A stretch of DNA of 64,000 nt from the NCBI RefSeq assembly GCF_001375555.1, contig NZ_CTDZ01000009.1, positions 186,001 through 250,000 on the forward strand. Direction: 5' to 3'. The stretch's first letter is position 1. Every line of letters starts with the position of its first letter. The DNA comes from Numidum massiliense. GTDB lineage: Bacteria; Bacillota; Bacilli; Thermoactinomycetales; Novibacillaceae. Below are positions 35,062 through 44,575 of this stretch, one piece after another. The translations under genes were made by a program, and so were the position numbers. The notes beneath the pieces are model-generated. The model ran no database searches and was not told where the DNA came from. It saw only the letters and a list, made by a program, of their open reading frames with translations.

Positions 35062-35625
35062 TCATTTTTGAAAAACGTAGCCGTCGTGGAAGCCGTGCAC
35101 GTCCGAAAACGATTCGTACTTGCGCAAGGTAAGCTCGGGGAAATAGTGTACGAGTTCATTTTCTTCCAAGCAAAATTTGCGGGAGATCCCTTTGGCACGC
35201 GCTTGACGGTAGTTGAACGTACTGATGAGTAAAATGCCTCCGGTGTGTAGCATGGCCGGTAGTTGCTGGAATGCCACCGCATCCGGTTTGTAACGGCTGA
35301 TGACGATGTTGTCGTACGTACCGAGTAGATCGCCGAGAGCGGTAGTCGTTAGGTCGAGCTGTTCGGTACATACGGTGACGCCGCGCGCTGTCGCAAACGT
35401 GTGCAGGCGCCTTAACGCTTCGCGCGCAAAATCAACTCCGGTGACGCGGAAGCCGAGCTTGGCTAAATATATGGCATTGCGACCGTCGCCGCAGGCGAAA
35501 TCGAGCACGCTGCCACGTTTGAGTAGGTGACTGTTTTGGACGAGGTACGCTTCTGGCTCCATTAACTGCTGTGGACGCTCTTTATATTTTTTCTCCCAAC
35601 GGTTTTTTTCGGCTGTGTTAGTCAC
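35062..35625 (-). CDS. SAM-dependent methyltransferase (TehB/UbiE-like)
   Basis: This 187-aa class I methyltransferase starts at GTG 35625, 8 nt after a G-run (GGGGGGGG); the frame extends further upstream without a site. Motif I VLDFACGDGRNAIYLAKLG, the acidic strand TGVDFAREALRRL and post-I LDLTTTALGDLLGTYDNIVI bind SAM. The short length and lack of a specificity domain fit tellurite or thiopurine-type or generic small-molecule methyltransferases. Its stop faces the adhE promoter region about 50 nt away. Substrate unknown. Confidence 0.85.
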   Translation of the reverse strand: MTNTAEKNRWEKKYKERPQQLMEPEAYLVQNSHLLKRGSVLDFACGDGRNAIYLAKLGFRVTGVDFAREALRRLHTFATARGVTVCTEQLDLTTTALGDLLGTYDNIVISRYKPDAVAFQQLPAMLHTGGILLISTFNYRQARAKGISRKFCLEENELVHYFPELTLRKYESFSDVHGFHDGYVFQK

Positions 35626-35907
35626 GACGGTTCCCCCCCCTGACACGTTTATGTATATGGTCGTTAAGCTTTTCGTACGGCGACCCGTGCTAAAATGATC
35701 GTAGCACACGTTTGGCAGAAAGGCGAGAGGCGTACAGTACTGCTGCTTCAGTAGTTAGGTGGATGGTCAAGGTAATGTATGCGGTATCTCGCATGGAAGG
35801 CGAGTCGTATTCAACGTGCAACGGTTTTAGACTTCGTGCGTAAATAGAGGTAGGAAGATTTCATTTTATAGCAACTAGCTAATTATTTCAGAACGGGAGT
35901 GAGCGCG

Positions 35908-36975
35908 ATGCAAGAGCAGAAAAGGATTCTTTTAGATGTCGACACTGGAATTGACGATGCGTTAGCTATTTTTTATTTGCTCCATTCTCCCAACGCCGTC
36001 GTAGAAGGTATAACGACCGGCTATGGCAATGTCTCGGTGCTGCAGGCGACGTACAACACGTTGCAAATAGTCGAATTGGCCGCTCGGCATCGCGAAATTC
36101 CGGTCGTCCCCGGGGCGGAGCGACCGCTGCTTAGGAATTGGGAAGGACCAGCTGCGCGCGTTCACGGTGAAAATGGTTTCGGAGACGTCGTTCTTCCTCC
36201 GCCAAAACGGACGGCATTAGCCGCACATGCGGCCGATTTTATTGTGGAGAAGGTGAATGCGGCCCCAGGAGAGATGACTCTCGTCTGCATCGGGCGCTTA
36301 ACGAATTTAGCACTCGCTTTGGCAAAAGATGCGCGATTGCCGCAGAAGGTAAAAGAAGTCGTTATTATGGGCGGAGCGGTTCGCGTCCCCGGTACAGTTA
36401 CGCCCGTGTCGGAAGCGAATATGCACGGGGATCCGGAAGCTGCACATCTTGTGTTTGAGTCCGGGTGTCCGATCACATTAGTGCCGTTGGATGTCGCACG
36501 TCTATTAGATGTGCCCCGGAAAGTCGTCTTCGACGAAGAACATTTCGCACAATTAGCTACGACAACTCAACAAGCAATCCCTTGTCTCGCGCAACTGCTG
36601 CGCTTTCGTCTGAAGGCGTACGACGACGGGCACGTAACGGCAGGTCCATTACACGACCCGCTAGCTGTTGCGGTCGCACTCGATCCGACGCTCGTACAAA
36701 AAGAGGAGATGTACGTAAAAATTGAAACGAAAGGGTGGCTCTCTTTAGGGGCGACGATTGTCGACTTGCGTCTGAAACAGTGCGAACGACATAACGCGTC
36801 CGTTTGCGTCGACGTAGATCGAGAGCGTTTTCTTGCTGAATTTTATGGGCGTTTATTTGATGGATCAAAAAGTGGTGGTGGATGTGATGTGCCAAAAGGT
36901 TACAATCCTTCCAGCAAGAAAAACGGCAATTTGCGAATGGATGACAAACTACCCGTGAAGGAGGAACAGCGATGA
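35908..36975 (+). CDS. Inosine-uridine preferring nucleoside hydrolase, copy A
   Basis: This 355-aa enzyme cleaves ribonucleosides to base and ribose. It has the calcium-site motif LLDVDTGIDDALAIFYLL at the N-terminus, the ribose-binding IGRLTNLALALAKDAR, the VIMGGAVRVPGTVTPVSEANMHGDPEAA block, and the late HDPLAVAVALDP motif. ATG 35908 is chosen over GTG 35899 because GGGAG lies 9 nt ahead of it. It carries a C-terminal extension of about 40 residues beyond its neighbour. Its stop overlaps the next start (ATGA), so the two paralogues are coupled. Confidence 0.9.
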   Translation: MQEQKRILLDVDTGIDDALAIFYLLHSPNAVVEGITTGYGNVSVLQATYNTLQIVELAARHREIPVVPGAERPLLRNWEGPAARVHGENGFGDVVLPPPKRTALAAHAADFIVEKVNAAPGEMTLVCIGRLTNLALALAKDARLPQKVKEVVIMGGAVRVPGTVTPVSEANMHGDPEAAHLVFESGCPITLVPLDVARLLDVPRKVVFDEEHFAQLATTTQQAIPCLAQLLRFRLKAYDDGHVTAGPLHDPLAVAVALDPTLVQKEEMYVKIETKGWLSLGATIVDLRLKQCERHNASVCVDVDRERFLAEFYGRLFDGSKSGGGCDVPKGYNPSSKKNGNLRMDDKLPVKEEQR

Positions 36976-37904
36976 AATCGCTCATAATTGATGTCGATAC
37001 GGGAATTGACGATGCGCTAGCACTTAGTTACGCGCTGCACTCACCGGAATTACGTGTACTAGGGGTGACAACGTCGTTCGGAAATATTTCGGTTGAGGAG
37101 GCGACGCGCAATACGCTATCGTTGCTCGAAATGAGCGGGCGACCGGAAATACCGGTGTTGCCAGGGGCGGGAAAGCCAATTTTTCGTGACGATTTAAAGG
37201 GGAAAGCGACGAACGTTCACGGCGACGACGGACTAGGCAACAGTCACTTACCGACGCCGAAAATTACGCACAAATACGAGTATGCAAGTGAATTTATCGT
37301 CAACCAAGTGACTCAGCTGCCTGGGCAGGTAACTGTCATTACTGTCGGTCCGTTGACTAATTTAGCCACGGCGCTCATGCGTGAACCGGCAATTGCACAC
37401 TCGATTGCGCGCGTCGTCGTAATGGGGGGCGCGGTTACCGTTCCCGGTAATGCGACTCCTATGGCAGAAGCGAATATTTACGCGGATCCAGAGGCGGCGG
37501 AATACGTGTTTCGCTCCGGCGCTCCGCTCACTCTCGTCGGCCTCGACGTGACGATGCAGACGTTGTTGAAACGCACCGAGTTACAGCGGTGGCGGGAGGA
37601 AGGAACCGCGTTCAGTCGTTTTCTCGCTAACATTACCGATTTTTACATGGATGCCTATAAAAATTTTTATCCCGGCATCGATGGGTGTGCCTTACACGAT
37701 CCGTTAGCTGTCGGGGTCGCTATCGACGAGTCGTTCGTAAAAACGACACCGATGTTCGTGCAAGTCGACACAGAAGGGGAGTTGTCGCTCGGCCGGACGA
37801 TCGCCGACCGTCGCCCGAACCGTGTGGTAACGCCGAATATGGACGTCTGCCTCGATGTGGATGCGGAACGGTTTGTCAGCCACTTTTTGTCTCGTGTCGT
37901 GTGA
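36972..37904 (+). CDS. Nucleoside hydrolase, copy B
   Basis: This 310-aa paralogue of the preceding enzyme starts at ATG 36972 behind GAAGGAGG. IIDVDTGIDDALALSYAL, VGPLTNLATALMREPA, VVMGGAVTVPGNATPMAEAN and HDPLAVGVAIDE give the complete metal and ribose sites. Two adjacent but diverged hydrolases suggest different nucleoside preferences, or a heteromeric enzyme. No nucleoside transporter is encoded nearby. Confidence 0.9.
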   Translation: MKSLIIDVDTGIDDALALSYALHSPELRVLGVTTSFGNISVEEATRNTLSLLEMSGRPEIPVLPGAGKPIFRDDLKGKATNVHGDDGLGNSHLPTPKITHKYEYASEFIVNQVTQLPGQVTVITVGPLTNLATALMREPAIAHSIARVVVMGGAVTVPGNATPMAEANIYADPEAAEYVFRSGAPLTLVGLDVTMQTLLKRTELQRWREEGTAFSRFLANITDFYMDAYKNFYPGIDGCALHDPLAVGVAIDESFVKTTPMFVQVDTEGELSLGRTIADRRPNRVVTPNMDVCLDVDAERFVSHFLSRVV

Positions 37905-38352
37905 AAGTTCGCACCCATGGAAAAGTATACGTTTTGAAATAAGGTGCACGTCTCAATGTTTCACTGAATCCGCGCAATGCTTCTGTTCTATGTCTATAAA
38001 GTGGATGAAGCCGCGAAAGAGGTCATTGTTTTACGCTGCTTCTACGGGGCGCAAGATTATAATAAATTAATATAGGGACTATGTAATGGAGGGCACCTCG
38101 TGTAGAGGTGTTTTTTCATGGGCTTTTCCTTGAAAAAAACAGTTGATTTTGAAATTAAGTCATGTTAGTGTATAAAATAAAACTTATAATACACACCTAT
38201 TTACTATGGTATTACGTGCGGTTGAATCCGAGGTGGATTGAACAGGCGCAGTTGGATGATATTCTCGCGTCACTGACGGCGATCGTCAACGCCGACGATA
38301 TATCCGAATATTGTTAGTAAATGGAACGATGGACAAAAAGGATGTGACGAAC
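37905..38352. other. Intergenic region before the cysteine synthase operon
   Basis: This 448-nt stretch holds the terminator at 38094-38116 and AT-rich promoter-like DNA at 38140-38200 (TATAAAATAAAACTTATAAT). It also holds an unassigned open stretch, 38218-38317, reading LNPRWIEQAQLDDILASLTA then IVNADDISEYC. That stretch lacks a ribosome binding site and may be a gene remnant. No riboswitch pattern for sulfur metabolism is recognisable. Confidence 0.4.
38094..38116 (+). terminator. Rho-independent terminator
   Basis: CACCTC (38094-38099) and GAGGTG (38105-38110) pair around GTGTA and are followed by TTTTTT. It closes the nucleoside hydrolase transcript, or attenuates transcription into the cysteine synthase gene. 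Confidence 0.75.
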
Positions 38353-39282
38353 GTGCAGGTATTCCGAAATGTGACCGAATTGATCGGTAACACCCCGCTA
38401 GTGAAGCTAACGAGGCTGCGGCCTGCGGATGGTGCCGACGTATATGTCAAGTTGGAATCCTTTAATCCGGGGCGCAGTGTAAAGGATCGCGCGGCATACC
38501 ACATGATTATTCGCGCAGAACGGGAAGGTTTGTTACAAAAGGGAGCGACAATTATTGAACCGACGTCGGGGAATACCGGGATCGGTTTGGCGATGGTCGC
38601 CGCGGCTCGGGGGTATCGGTCTATTTTTGTCATGCCGGATACGATGTCAGAAGAACGGATTCGCCTCCTTAAAGCATACGGCGCACGAGTCGTTTTAACA
38701 CCCGGAGAGCAAAAAATGCCTGGTGCGATTGAAAAAGCACAGCGGTTATTGAAAGAAATACCGGGAAGCTTCATGCCGATGCAGTTTGAAAACAGCGCTA
38801 ACCCGGATAGTCATCGGGAAACGACCGCTGTAGAAATTATCGCGGCGATGGATGAAATCGGGACAGAACTAGCTGCTTTGATCGCTACCGCTGGCACGGG
38901 GGGAACGGTCACAGGCACAGGAGAAACGTTGAAAAAACGTTACCCGCATGTAACGGTCCACGTGGTAGAACCGGCTGGTTCTCCCGTGTTATCTGGCGGT
39001 GCGCCGGGTTCGCATAAGCTCGTCGGAACGAGTCCTGGTTTTATCCCTCCCGTCCTGAACAGATCCGTTTACGACGAAATCATCCAAATCGACGACGAAC
39101 AAGCATACGATACCGTCCGTCGCTTGGCAAAAGAAGAAGGCATTCTCGTCGGCCCTTCCTCCGGCGCTTCCGTATATGCGGCTATGCAAGTAGCGAAACG
39201 CCTTCCGCCTACTCAAGTCGTCGTTTGTATTGCGCCGGACTCGGGTGAAAGGTATTTGTCGACTGATTTGTTTGTGGATTGA
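38353..39282 (+). CDS. cysK: Cysteine synthase family PLP enzyme
   Basis: This 309-aa fold-type II PLP enzyme combines O-acetylserine with sulfide to give cysteine. NVTELIGNTPLVKLTRLR opens the protein. The PLP lysine lies in NPGRSVKDRAAYHMI, the substrate loop is EPTSGNTGIGLAM, the phosphate loop is ATAGTGGTVTGTGETL, and the late GPSSGASVYAAMQVA binds the ring. GTG 38353 is preferred, since AAAAGGATG precedes it and the length then equals the family norm; ATG 38329 is possible. It heads an operon with a sulfonate-type ABC importer, so it likely fixes sulfur released from that source. Confidence 0.88.
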   Translation: MQVFRNVTELIGNTPLVKLTRLRPADGADVYVKLESFNPGRSVKDRAAYHMIIRAEREGLLQKGATIIEPTSGNTGIGLAMVAAARGYRSIFVMPDTMSEERIRLLKAYGARVVLTPGEQKMPGAIEKAQRLLKEIPGSFMPMQFENSANPDSHRETTAVEIIAAMDEIGTELAALIATAGTGGTVTGTGETLKKRYPHVTVHVVEPAGSPVLSGGAPGSHKLVGTSPGFIPPVLNRSVYDEIIQIDDEQAYDTVRRLAKEEGILVGPSSGASVYAAMQVAKRLPPTQVVVCIAPDSGERYLSTDLFVD

Positions 39283-39303
39283 TGACTGAATGGGGGTGGG
39301 GAG

Positions 39304-40146
39304 ATGTTTTTACATCTTGAACACGTCAGTAAGTCTTTTGGGCAGACGAGTTCCGGCGTGTTAGATGTACTGCAAGACATTGACTTGGAAGTGGAGAAAG
39401 GGGAATTTGTATCGATTGTCGGGCCTTCCGGTTGTGGAAAATCGACATTGTTGTACCTCATTTCTGGACTAGAGCAAAGCAGTCAAGGGCGTATATTGAA
39501 GAATGGGCGTCCTGTGACAGCACCCGGTCCCGATCGCGTCGTCGTCTTTCAAGAGGCGGGCCTGTTTCCTTGGCTCACCGTCCTAGACAATATCACATAC
39601 GGTCTCCGCTGCATTGGCACGCCGAAGAAAGAGGCCCGGGAAAAAGGGCTTGAGATGCTACGGACCGTTCACTTGAGTCGCTATGTCCATGCGTACCCGC
39701 ATCAACTGTCTGGCGGGATGAAACAACGCGTCGCCATCGCCCGCGCGCTCGTTATGGAACCGGATGTGTTGCTCATGGATGAGCCTTTTGCCGCGTTAGA
39801 TGAACAAACGCGGATTGTCCTTCATCACGAGCTACTCAATATTTGGCGCAAGACGCAAGTGACGATCCTTTTTGTCACCCATAACATTCGGGAGGCAGTT
39901 CAGCTTTCTGAGCGGATTCTCGTCATGGGGACGCGTCCCGGTCATATGAAAGCTGAATTACGGGTACCTACGGCAAGGGATGGGATTGCGCCAGACAGTG
40001 TGACTCTTTATTATGAACAGCAAATTATTACGTTGCTCAAAGAAGAAATTGAGCAAGTCGTAAAGGAGGAAATGGGCGATGACTACTGCTTTGAGGCGCA
40101 TCCTCTTTATCGCGATGTTAGCGGTGATTTGGGAAGTCACACCTAA
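39304..40146 (+). CDS. Sulfonate/nitrate/taurine-type ABC transporter ATPase
   Basis: This 280-aa ATPase of the SsuB/TauB group has Walker A GPSGCGKST, Q-loop VVFQEAGLFPWLTVLDNI, signature LSGGMKQR and Walker B LLMDEPFAALDEQTR. The sequence [13 protein letters not shown] is typical of this subfamily. It follows the cysteine synthase gene by 21 nt, and its 3' end overlaps the permease gene by 68 nt. It energises uptake of an organosulfur compound such as an alkanesulfonate. Confidence 0.88.
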   Translation: MFLHLEHVSKSFGQTSSGVLDVLQDIDLEVEKGEFVSIVGPSGCGKSTLLYLISGLEQSSQGRILKNGRPVTAPGPDRVVVFQEAGLFPWLTVLDNITYGLRCIGTPKKEAREKGLEMLRTVHLSRYVHAYPHQLSGGMKQRVAIARALVMEPDVLLMDEPFAALDEQTRIVLHHELLNIWRKTQVTILFVTHNIREAVQLSERILVMGTRPGHMKAELRVPTARDGIAPDSVTLYYEQQIITLLKEEIEQVVKEEMGDDYCFEAHPLYRDVSGDLGSHT

Positions 40147-40840
40147 AATGTCTAGCTTGCCCGACTCGATGTACCCCCCGCTCACGCAGGTTTTACATAC
40201 GCTCCTTTCCGGCCTTCTTACTGGGCAATTGTGGATCGCGCTAGCTAAAAGCCTCGGTCGCTTGTTAATCGGATTTACCATTGCACTCCTCGTCGGGTTA
40301 AGTCTCGGTTACTTTATTTGGCGGTCGAAGTGGGTGGAGGACACACTCGGCTTTGTCATTACCGCTTTACAGTCCATTCCGAGTATCGTCTGGTTTCCGC
40401 TGGCGATCATTTGGTTTGGTCTGAACAACGAGGCTATTCTTTTTATCGTCGCCCTTGGGGCGACGTGGACGATGACGATAAACGCCGCATCGGGGTTTAA
40501 ACATGTACCGTTACTTTATCAGCGGGTGGCGCACACCTTTGGAGCAACCCCTTTCCATTATTTGCGGACCGTCCTTTTTCCAGCGGCGGTTCCCCAGCTC
40601 ATCTCCGGGATGCGCACCGCTTGGGCTTTTTCATGGCGGGCGCTAATGGCTGGGGAATTGCTCGGAGCCGGGGAAGGATTAGGTCAGCTGTTGGAAATGG
40701 GCCGTGCCCTCGGTCAAATGGATCTCGTCATCGCCGTCATGATCGTGATCGGTATCATCGGTGTCGTCATCGATAACGTCATTTTCCTACGCATGGAGCG
40801 GCGTGTGCATGCGAAATGGGGGGCGGCTAAGGCGGCTTGA
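40079..40840 (+). CDS. Sulfonate-type ABC transporter permease
   Basis: This 253-aa permease of the SsuC/TauC group starts at ATG 40079, 10 nt after AGGAGG, inside the 3' end of the ATPase gene. The EAA-like loop reads HTFGATPFHYLRTVLFPAAVPQLI. Membrane segments such as ILFIAMLAVIWEVTP and LLIGFTIALLVGLSLGYFIW fit the family. It forms the channel for the lipoprotein-delivered substrate. Confidence 0.88.
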   Translation: MTTALRRILFIAMLAVIWEVTPKMSSLPDSMYPPLTQVLHTLLSGLLTGQLWIALAKSLGRLLIGFTIALLVGLSLGYFIWRSKWVEDTLGFVITALQSIPSIVWFPLAIIWFGLNNEAILFIVALGATWTMTINAASGFKHVPLLYQRVAHTFGATPFHYLRTVLFPAAVPQLISGMRTAWAFSWRALMAGELLGAGEGLGQLLEMGRALGQMDLVIAVMIVIGIIGVVIDNVIFLRMERRVHAKWGAAKAA

Positions 40841-40913
40841 AGTTTATCGCATCGGAAGTCACGAAGAACACGAAGAAAGGGAACGAATTTAGGCAAAAGA
40901 GGAGGAAGAAGAT

Positions 40914-41945
40914 ATGGTCTACAGAAAACGGAGGCTTTCGCGATTACCGTTCCTGGCGTTGTCGGTTCTCCTGCTAATCGCCACCGTAACCGGCTGTGCA
41001 GGCACGACTGCCGATGCACTTAAAACCGACAGTGGCGAAAAAAAGGAAGTGACCATTGGCTACTTTCCTAATTTAACGCACATCGCGACGATCGTGGCGT
41101 TAGAAAAAGGCTACTACGAAGAGGCGTTCGGGGATCAAGTTGCTATTCAAACGAAAACGGTCAACAACGGTGGATTGTTTATGGAAGCGATGGCGACGAA
41201 GGCGATTGACATCGGAACGGTAGGACCGGGGCCAGTCATCAACTTTTACGTGAAAAACCCGGACTATCACATTATTTCCGGGGCCGTCAACGGTGGCGCT
41301 GTTCTCGTCGTGCGCGGCGACAGCGGGATTAACGACTTGTCTCAGTTGGACGGCAAGCGGATCGCGATTCCAGTCATCGGTAGCACACAAGATGTGATGC
41401 TCCGCAAGGCTTTGCAGTCGGACGGACTTCAAACGACGTCCAACGGTGGGACAGTCGAATTGTTTGCGGCTGCACCGAGCGATACCGCCCCGCTTTTTCT
41501 ACAAAAATCGGTCGATGGCGCGGCGACACAAGAACCGTGGGGCGGTGTACTAGAAGAACAGGCAGATGGAAAATTGCTTCTTGACTGGGATGCGTTCGCT
41601 TGGGGAGAAGAATCGACAAACACGGTCGTCGTCGCTCGGAATGACATATTAGCCGACAAATCGCTGGTGCGCAGCTATCTAGAGGCTCATGTAAAGGCGG
41701 TGAAGTACATTCAAAAACACCCCGCCGAAAGTCGACAGCTCGTCATCGCGCACATCAAACAACTGACGGGGAAAGAATTGGATGAGAAACAATTAGCTGC
41801 CGCGTTTCAGCGCATGCGCGTCACGTCTGACGTGAATGAATCGGTTATTAAGGAAATGGCCAGCATTAGTAAAGAGGCGGGATATATTTCTGAGGACGCG
41901 ATCGATGGATTAGTTGATTTATCCATCCTTAACGAGTTAAAATGA
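40914..41945 (+). CDS. Sulfonate-type ABC substrate-binding lipoprotein
   Basis: This 343-aa SsuA-like solute-binding protein starts at ATG 40914 behind GAGGAGGAAG. The lipoprotein signal ends LIATVTGC. KEVTIGYFPNLTHIATIVAL, GLFMEAMATKAIDIGTVGPG and QLDGKRIAIPVIGSTQDVML are typical of aliphatic sulfonate and taurine binders. No SsuD monooxygenase is encoded here, so either another enzyme releases the sulfur or the substrate is not a sulfonate. A terminator at 41998 ends the operon. Confidence 0.88.
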   Translation: MVYRKRRLSRLPFLALSVLLLIATVTGCAGTTADALKTDSGEKKEVTIGYFPNLTHIATIVALEKGYYEEAFGDQVAIQTKTVNNGGLFMEAMATKAIDIGTVGPGPVINFYVKNPDYHIISGAVNGGAVLVVRGDSGINDLSQLDGKRIAIPVIGSTQDVMLRKALQSDGLQTTSNGGTVELFAAAPSDTAPLFLQKSVDGAATQEPWGGVLEEQADGKLLLDWDAFAWGEESTNTVVVARNDILADKSLVRSYLEAHVKAVKYIQKHPAESRQLVIAHIKQLTGKELDEKQLAAAFQRMRVTSDVNESVIKEMASISKEAGYISEDAIDGLVDLSILNELK

Positions 41946-41997
41946 CAACGAATTAACATGACGAAACGGATTTTTATGACCGATATACTACGAGTTT

Positions 41998-42030
41998 AAA
42001 CCTCCCTACGGTCGTGTGGGGAGGTTTTTT
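41998..42030 (+). terminator. Rho-independent terminator of the cysK-ABC operon
   Basis: AAACCTCCC (41998-42006) pairs with GGGAGGTTT (42020-42028), followed by further T residues. Its position 50 nt after the last stop is right for an operon terminator. Confidence 0.85.
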
Positions 42031-42169
42031 ATGGAAAAACCGGCCCGTATCGCGACACCGTCGTCGTCGCTTAGGAGTACTGCCTGAACATCCATTGCAT
42101 GCCTTTGAATACGTTTTCACCTTATAAATATATTTATCGCGAAATAAGAATGTAACTTTATCGTTATCC

Positions 42170-42198
42170 TTACATTTTTAATTTTAGTGTGATATAAT
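42170..42198 (+). promoter_or_regulatory. Promoter of the OPT transporter gene
   Basis: TTACAT (42170-42175) and TATAAT (42193-42198) are 17 bp apart, about 180 bp before the gene. The leader contains a CTAAC/GTTAG hairpin near 42224-42241 whose role is unclear. The rest of the 345-nt intergenic space shows nothing further. Confidence 0.5.
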
Positions 42199-42375
42199 TT
42201 ATAAAAATCGTTGCACGCCATCCTAACAAAAAATGGTTAGCGGTGGCGCGACGACGGGAGGGATAGCGGATCGCCGCACGTTATGCGTTTAGCAGCACAA
42301 CGCGCAGGTGTGGAGTAGAGCCGCTGTTTTTCTTTCGTACTAATTGTTGCATTATACTGAAGAAAGGTGTCGATA

Positions 42376-44253
42376 ATGGACAAGCAGCAAGACAACTCAT
42401 CATTTAAGCCGTACATTCCGGCGCACGAGACGCAGCCGGAAATGACGTGGGTGGCGGTCGTCACCGGGGGCATATTGGCGGTTCTGTTTGGAGCGGCCAA
42501 CGCCTATTTAGGATTGATCGTCGGGATGACCGTGTCCGCGTCGATTCCTGCGGCGGTCATTTCGATGGCCTTATTGCGCGGCATCATTAAGCGCCAATCA
42601 ATTTTGGAAAACAACATCGTACAGACGATTACGTCGACAGGGGAGTCGGTAGCCGCTGGCGTTATTTTTACTCTTCCCGCGCTATTTATTTGGAAGCTGC
42701 AGCCCAGTTTGACGACGATCGGCATTATTGCCCTCGCCGGCGGGATTCTCGGTGTCATCTTAATGATTCCGCTGCGTAAAGCACTTATCGTGAAAGAACA
42801 CGAGACGTTGCCTTATCCGGAAGGGAAGGCGTGTGCGGAAGTGCTCGTCGCCGGGGAAAAGGGCGGCAGCGGTGCGCGTCTCGTCTTCTCCGGGCTCGGG
42901 ATCGGGGCGTTGTTTAAGACGATTATGGACGGGTTCAAGGTGTTCCCGTCCGAAATCGAATGGCAAATTCCAGGGTTTAAAAATGCGGCCGTCGGCATGG
43001 ATGTGCTACCCTCTTTGCTCGGCGTCGGCTATATCGTCGGCCCGCGCATTGCCGGCTTTATGCTCGGAGGAGCGGTGCTCGGGTGGTTAGGCATTATTCC
43101 GCTCATTAGTTATTTCGGAAGTTTCGTGCCGGATGCCATCTTCCCGGCGACCGAACCGCTCAGTAAGCTAGATTACTGGGGCATCTGGGGAAATTATTTG
43201 CGCTATATCGGGGCAGGTGCGGTCGCGCTCGGCGGCATTGTCGGGTTGCTCAAGACGTTACCGACGATTTTCTCCTCCTTTAGTGCGGCGATCAAAGGTT
43301 TTGCGAAGACGGCTGGCGAACAGAGCGACTTGCGTACAGATAAAGACATCTCTTTGGCGACGATCGGCATTTTGACGATCGTGCTCATCGCCATTTTGGC
43401 CTTTTTCCCGCATATTGAGGTCGGTATTGCCGGGGCGTTGCTCATTCTCGTGTTCGGCTTTTTCTTCGTGACCGTGTCAGCGCGCATCGTCGGCATCGTC
43501 GGCAGTTCGACCAACCCCGTATCGGGGATGACGATTGCTGCATTAATTTTTACCGCGCTCATCTTTAAAAGTCTCGGTTATACCGGTGAATCGGGGATGG
43601 TTATCTCGATTATCGTCGGGGCAGTCGTCTGTATTGCCGCGGCGCTGTCGGGTGATACAGCGCAAGATTTGAAGACTGGATTTATCGTCGGCGCGACGCC
43701 GAAGTACCAGCAAATCGCGCAGTTGTACGGCGTGCTCATCTCTAGCGTGACGATCGGTTTCGTCTTAGTGCTACTCGATCAGGCCTACGGTTTTGGTACG
43801 AAAGAATTGCCGGCACCGCAAGCGTCGTTAATGGTCATGATCGTGGAAGGGATCATGGATGGTAACTTACCGTGGAACCTCGTCTTTATCGGAATGGCGA
43901 TCGGTTTGGCCGTCGAATTGTTCGGCGTGAGCTCCTTGCCGTTTGCCATCGGACTGTACTTGCCGTTCCACTTGTCCGCACCGATTATGGTCGGGGGACT
44001 GATCCGCTTCGAAATCGAGTGGCGAGAAAAAGATGAACTTGCCTTAAAACGTAAGCAAGAGCGGGGCATCTTGCTCGCATCCGGCTTTATCGCTGGTGAG
44101 GCGCTCTTCGGGGTGCTGATCGCCCTCGCCGTAACGGTCGGTCTCAACTTGTCGAGTGAGCCGTTGTTCGGACGGTGGATGGCGCTAGCTGCGTTTGCGC
44201 TCGTCACGGCGATCCTCTACTTTACCGCGAATAAGAAGGAAGGCGTACGTTAA
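42376..44253 (+). CDS. OPT family oligopeptide transporter
   Basis: This 625-aa polytopic protein has about 14-16 hydrophobic segments and starts at ATG 42376 after GAAAGG. The N-terminal motif GGILAVLFGAANAYLGLIVG, the SIPAAVISMALLRG loop and the GEKGGSG and TLPYPEGKACAEVLVAGEKG regions are typical of bacterial OPT proteins. These import oligopeptides or metal-chelate peptides by proton coupling. It may supply peptides to the epimerase pathway encoded next. A strong terminator follows. Confidence 0.9.
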   Translation: MDKQQDNSSFKPYIPAHETQPEMTWVAVVTGGILAVLFGAANAYLGLIVGMTVSASIPAAVISMALLRGIIKRQSILENNIVQTITSTGESVAAGVIFTLPALFIWKLQPSLTTIGIIALAGGILGVILMIPLRKALIVKEHETLPYPEGKACAEVLVAGEKGGSGARLVFSGLGIGALFKTIMDGFKVFPSEIEWQIPGFKNAAVGMDVLPSLLGVGYIVGPRIAGFMLGGAVLGWLGIIPLISYFGSFVPDAIFPATEPLSKLDYWGIWGNYLRYIGAGAVALGGIVGLLKTLPTIFSSFSAAIKGFAKTAGEQSDLRTDKDISLATIGILTIVLIAILAFFPHIEVGIAGALLILVFGFFFVTVSARIVGIVGSSTNPVSGMTIAALIFTALIFKSLGYTGESGMVISIIVGAVVCIAAALSGDTAQDLKTGFIVGATPKYQQIAQLYGVLISSVTIGFVLVLLDQAYGFGTKELPAPQASLMVMIVEGIMDGNLPWNLVFIGMAIGLAVELFGVSSLPFAIGLYLPFHLSAPIMVGGLIRFEIEWREKDELALKRKQERGILLASGFIAGEALFGVLIALAVTVGLNLSSEPLFGRWMALAAFALVTAILYFTANKKEGVR

Positions 44254-44318
44254 GTGTGCTAAAAGCGAAGGATGAGGATAAGTAGCTTAGGATTACGTAC
44301 AATAACGTAACGATTAGA

Positions 44319-44358
44319 GCAGCTCTCCCAAATGACGGGGGAGCTGCTTCTTATTTTT
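44319..44358 (+). terminator. Terminator after the OPT gene
   Basis: GCAGCTCTCCC (44319-44329) pairs with GGGGAGCTGC (44338-44347), followed by TTCTTATTTTTA. Confidence 0.8.
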
Positions 44359-44575
44359 AAACACCTTTTGGCAATACAAGCGAAATAATGGTACGATTCC
44401 CTTGAAGCTATATGCCGAGGGCTCTGTCGGTTATGTGAAAGAAAAGCTGGCAGGCAAGGTAAAATATCCACCAATGTTCGCATGTTCGCAGCTGCGCGTC
44501 GTTTGGGCGATTCGAGACAAGTTTTTATCGCGATGGTTGATGACGATGGATTTTTAAATGTAGGAGGAAAAAGGT

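Noticed and set aside
44380-44560. Plus-strand open stretch reading LKLYAEGSVGYVKEKLAGKV
   Set aside because: No start codon with a ribosome site and no family recognised; it may be a gene remnant but cannot be supported.
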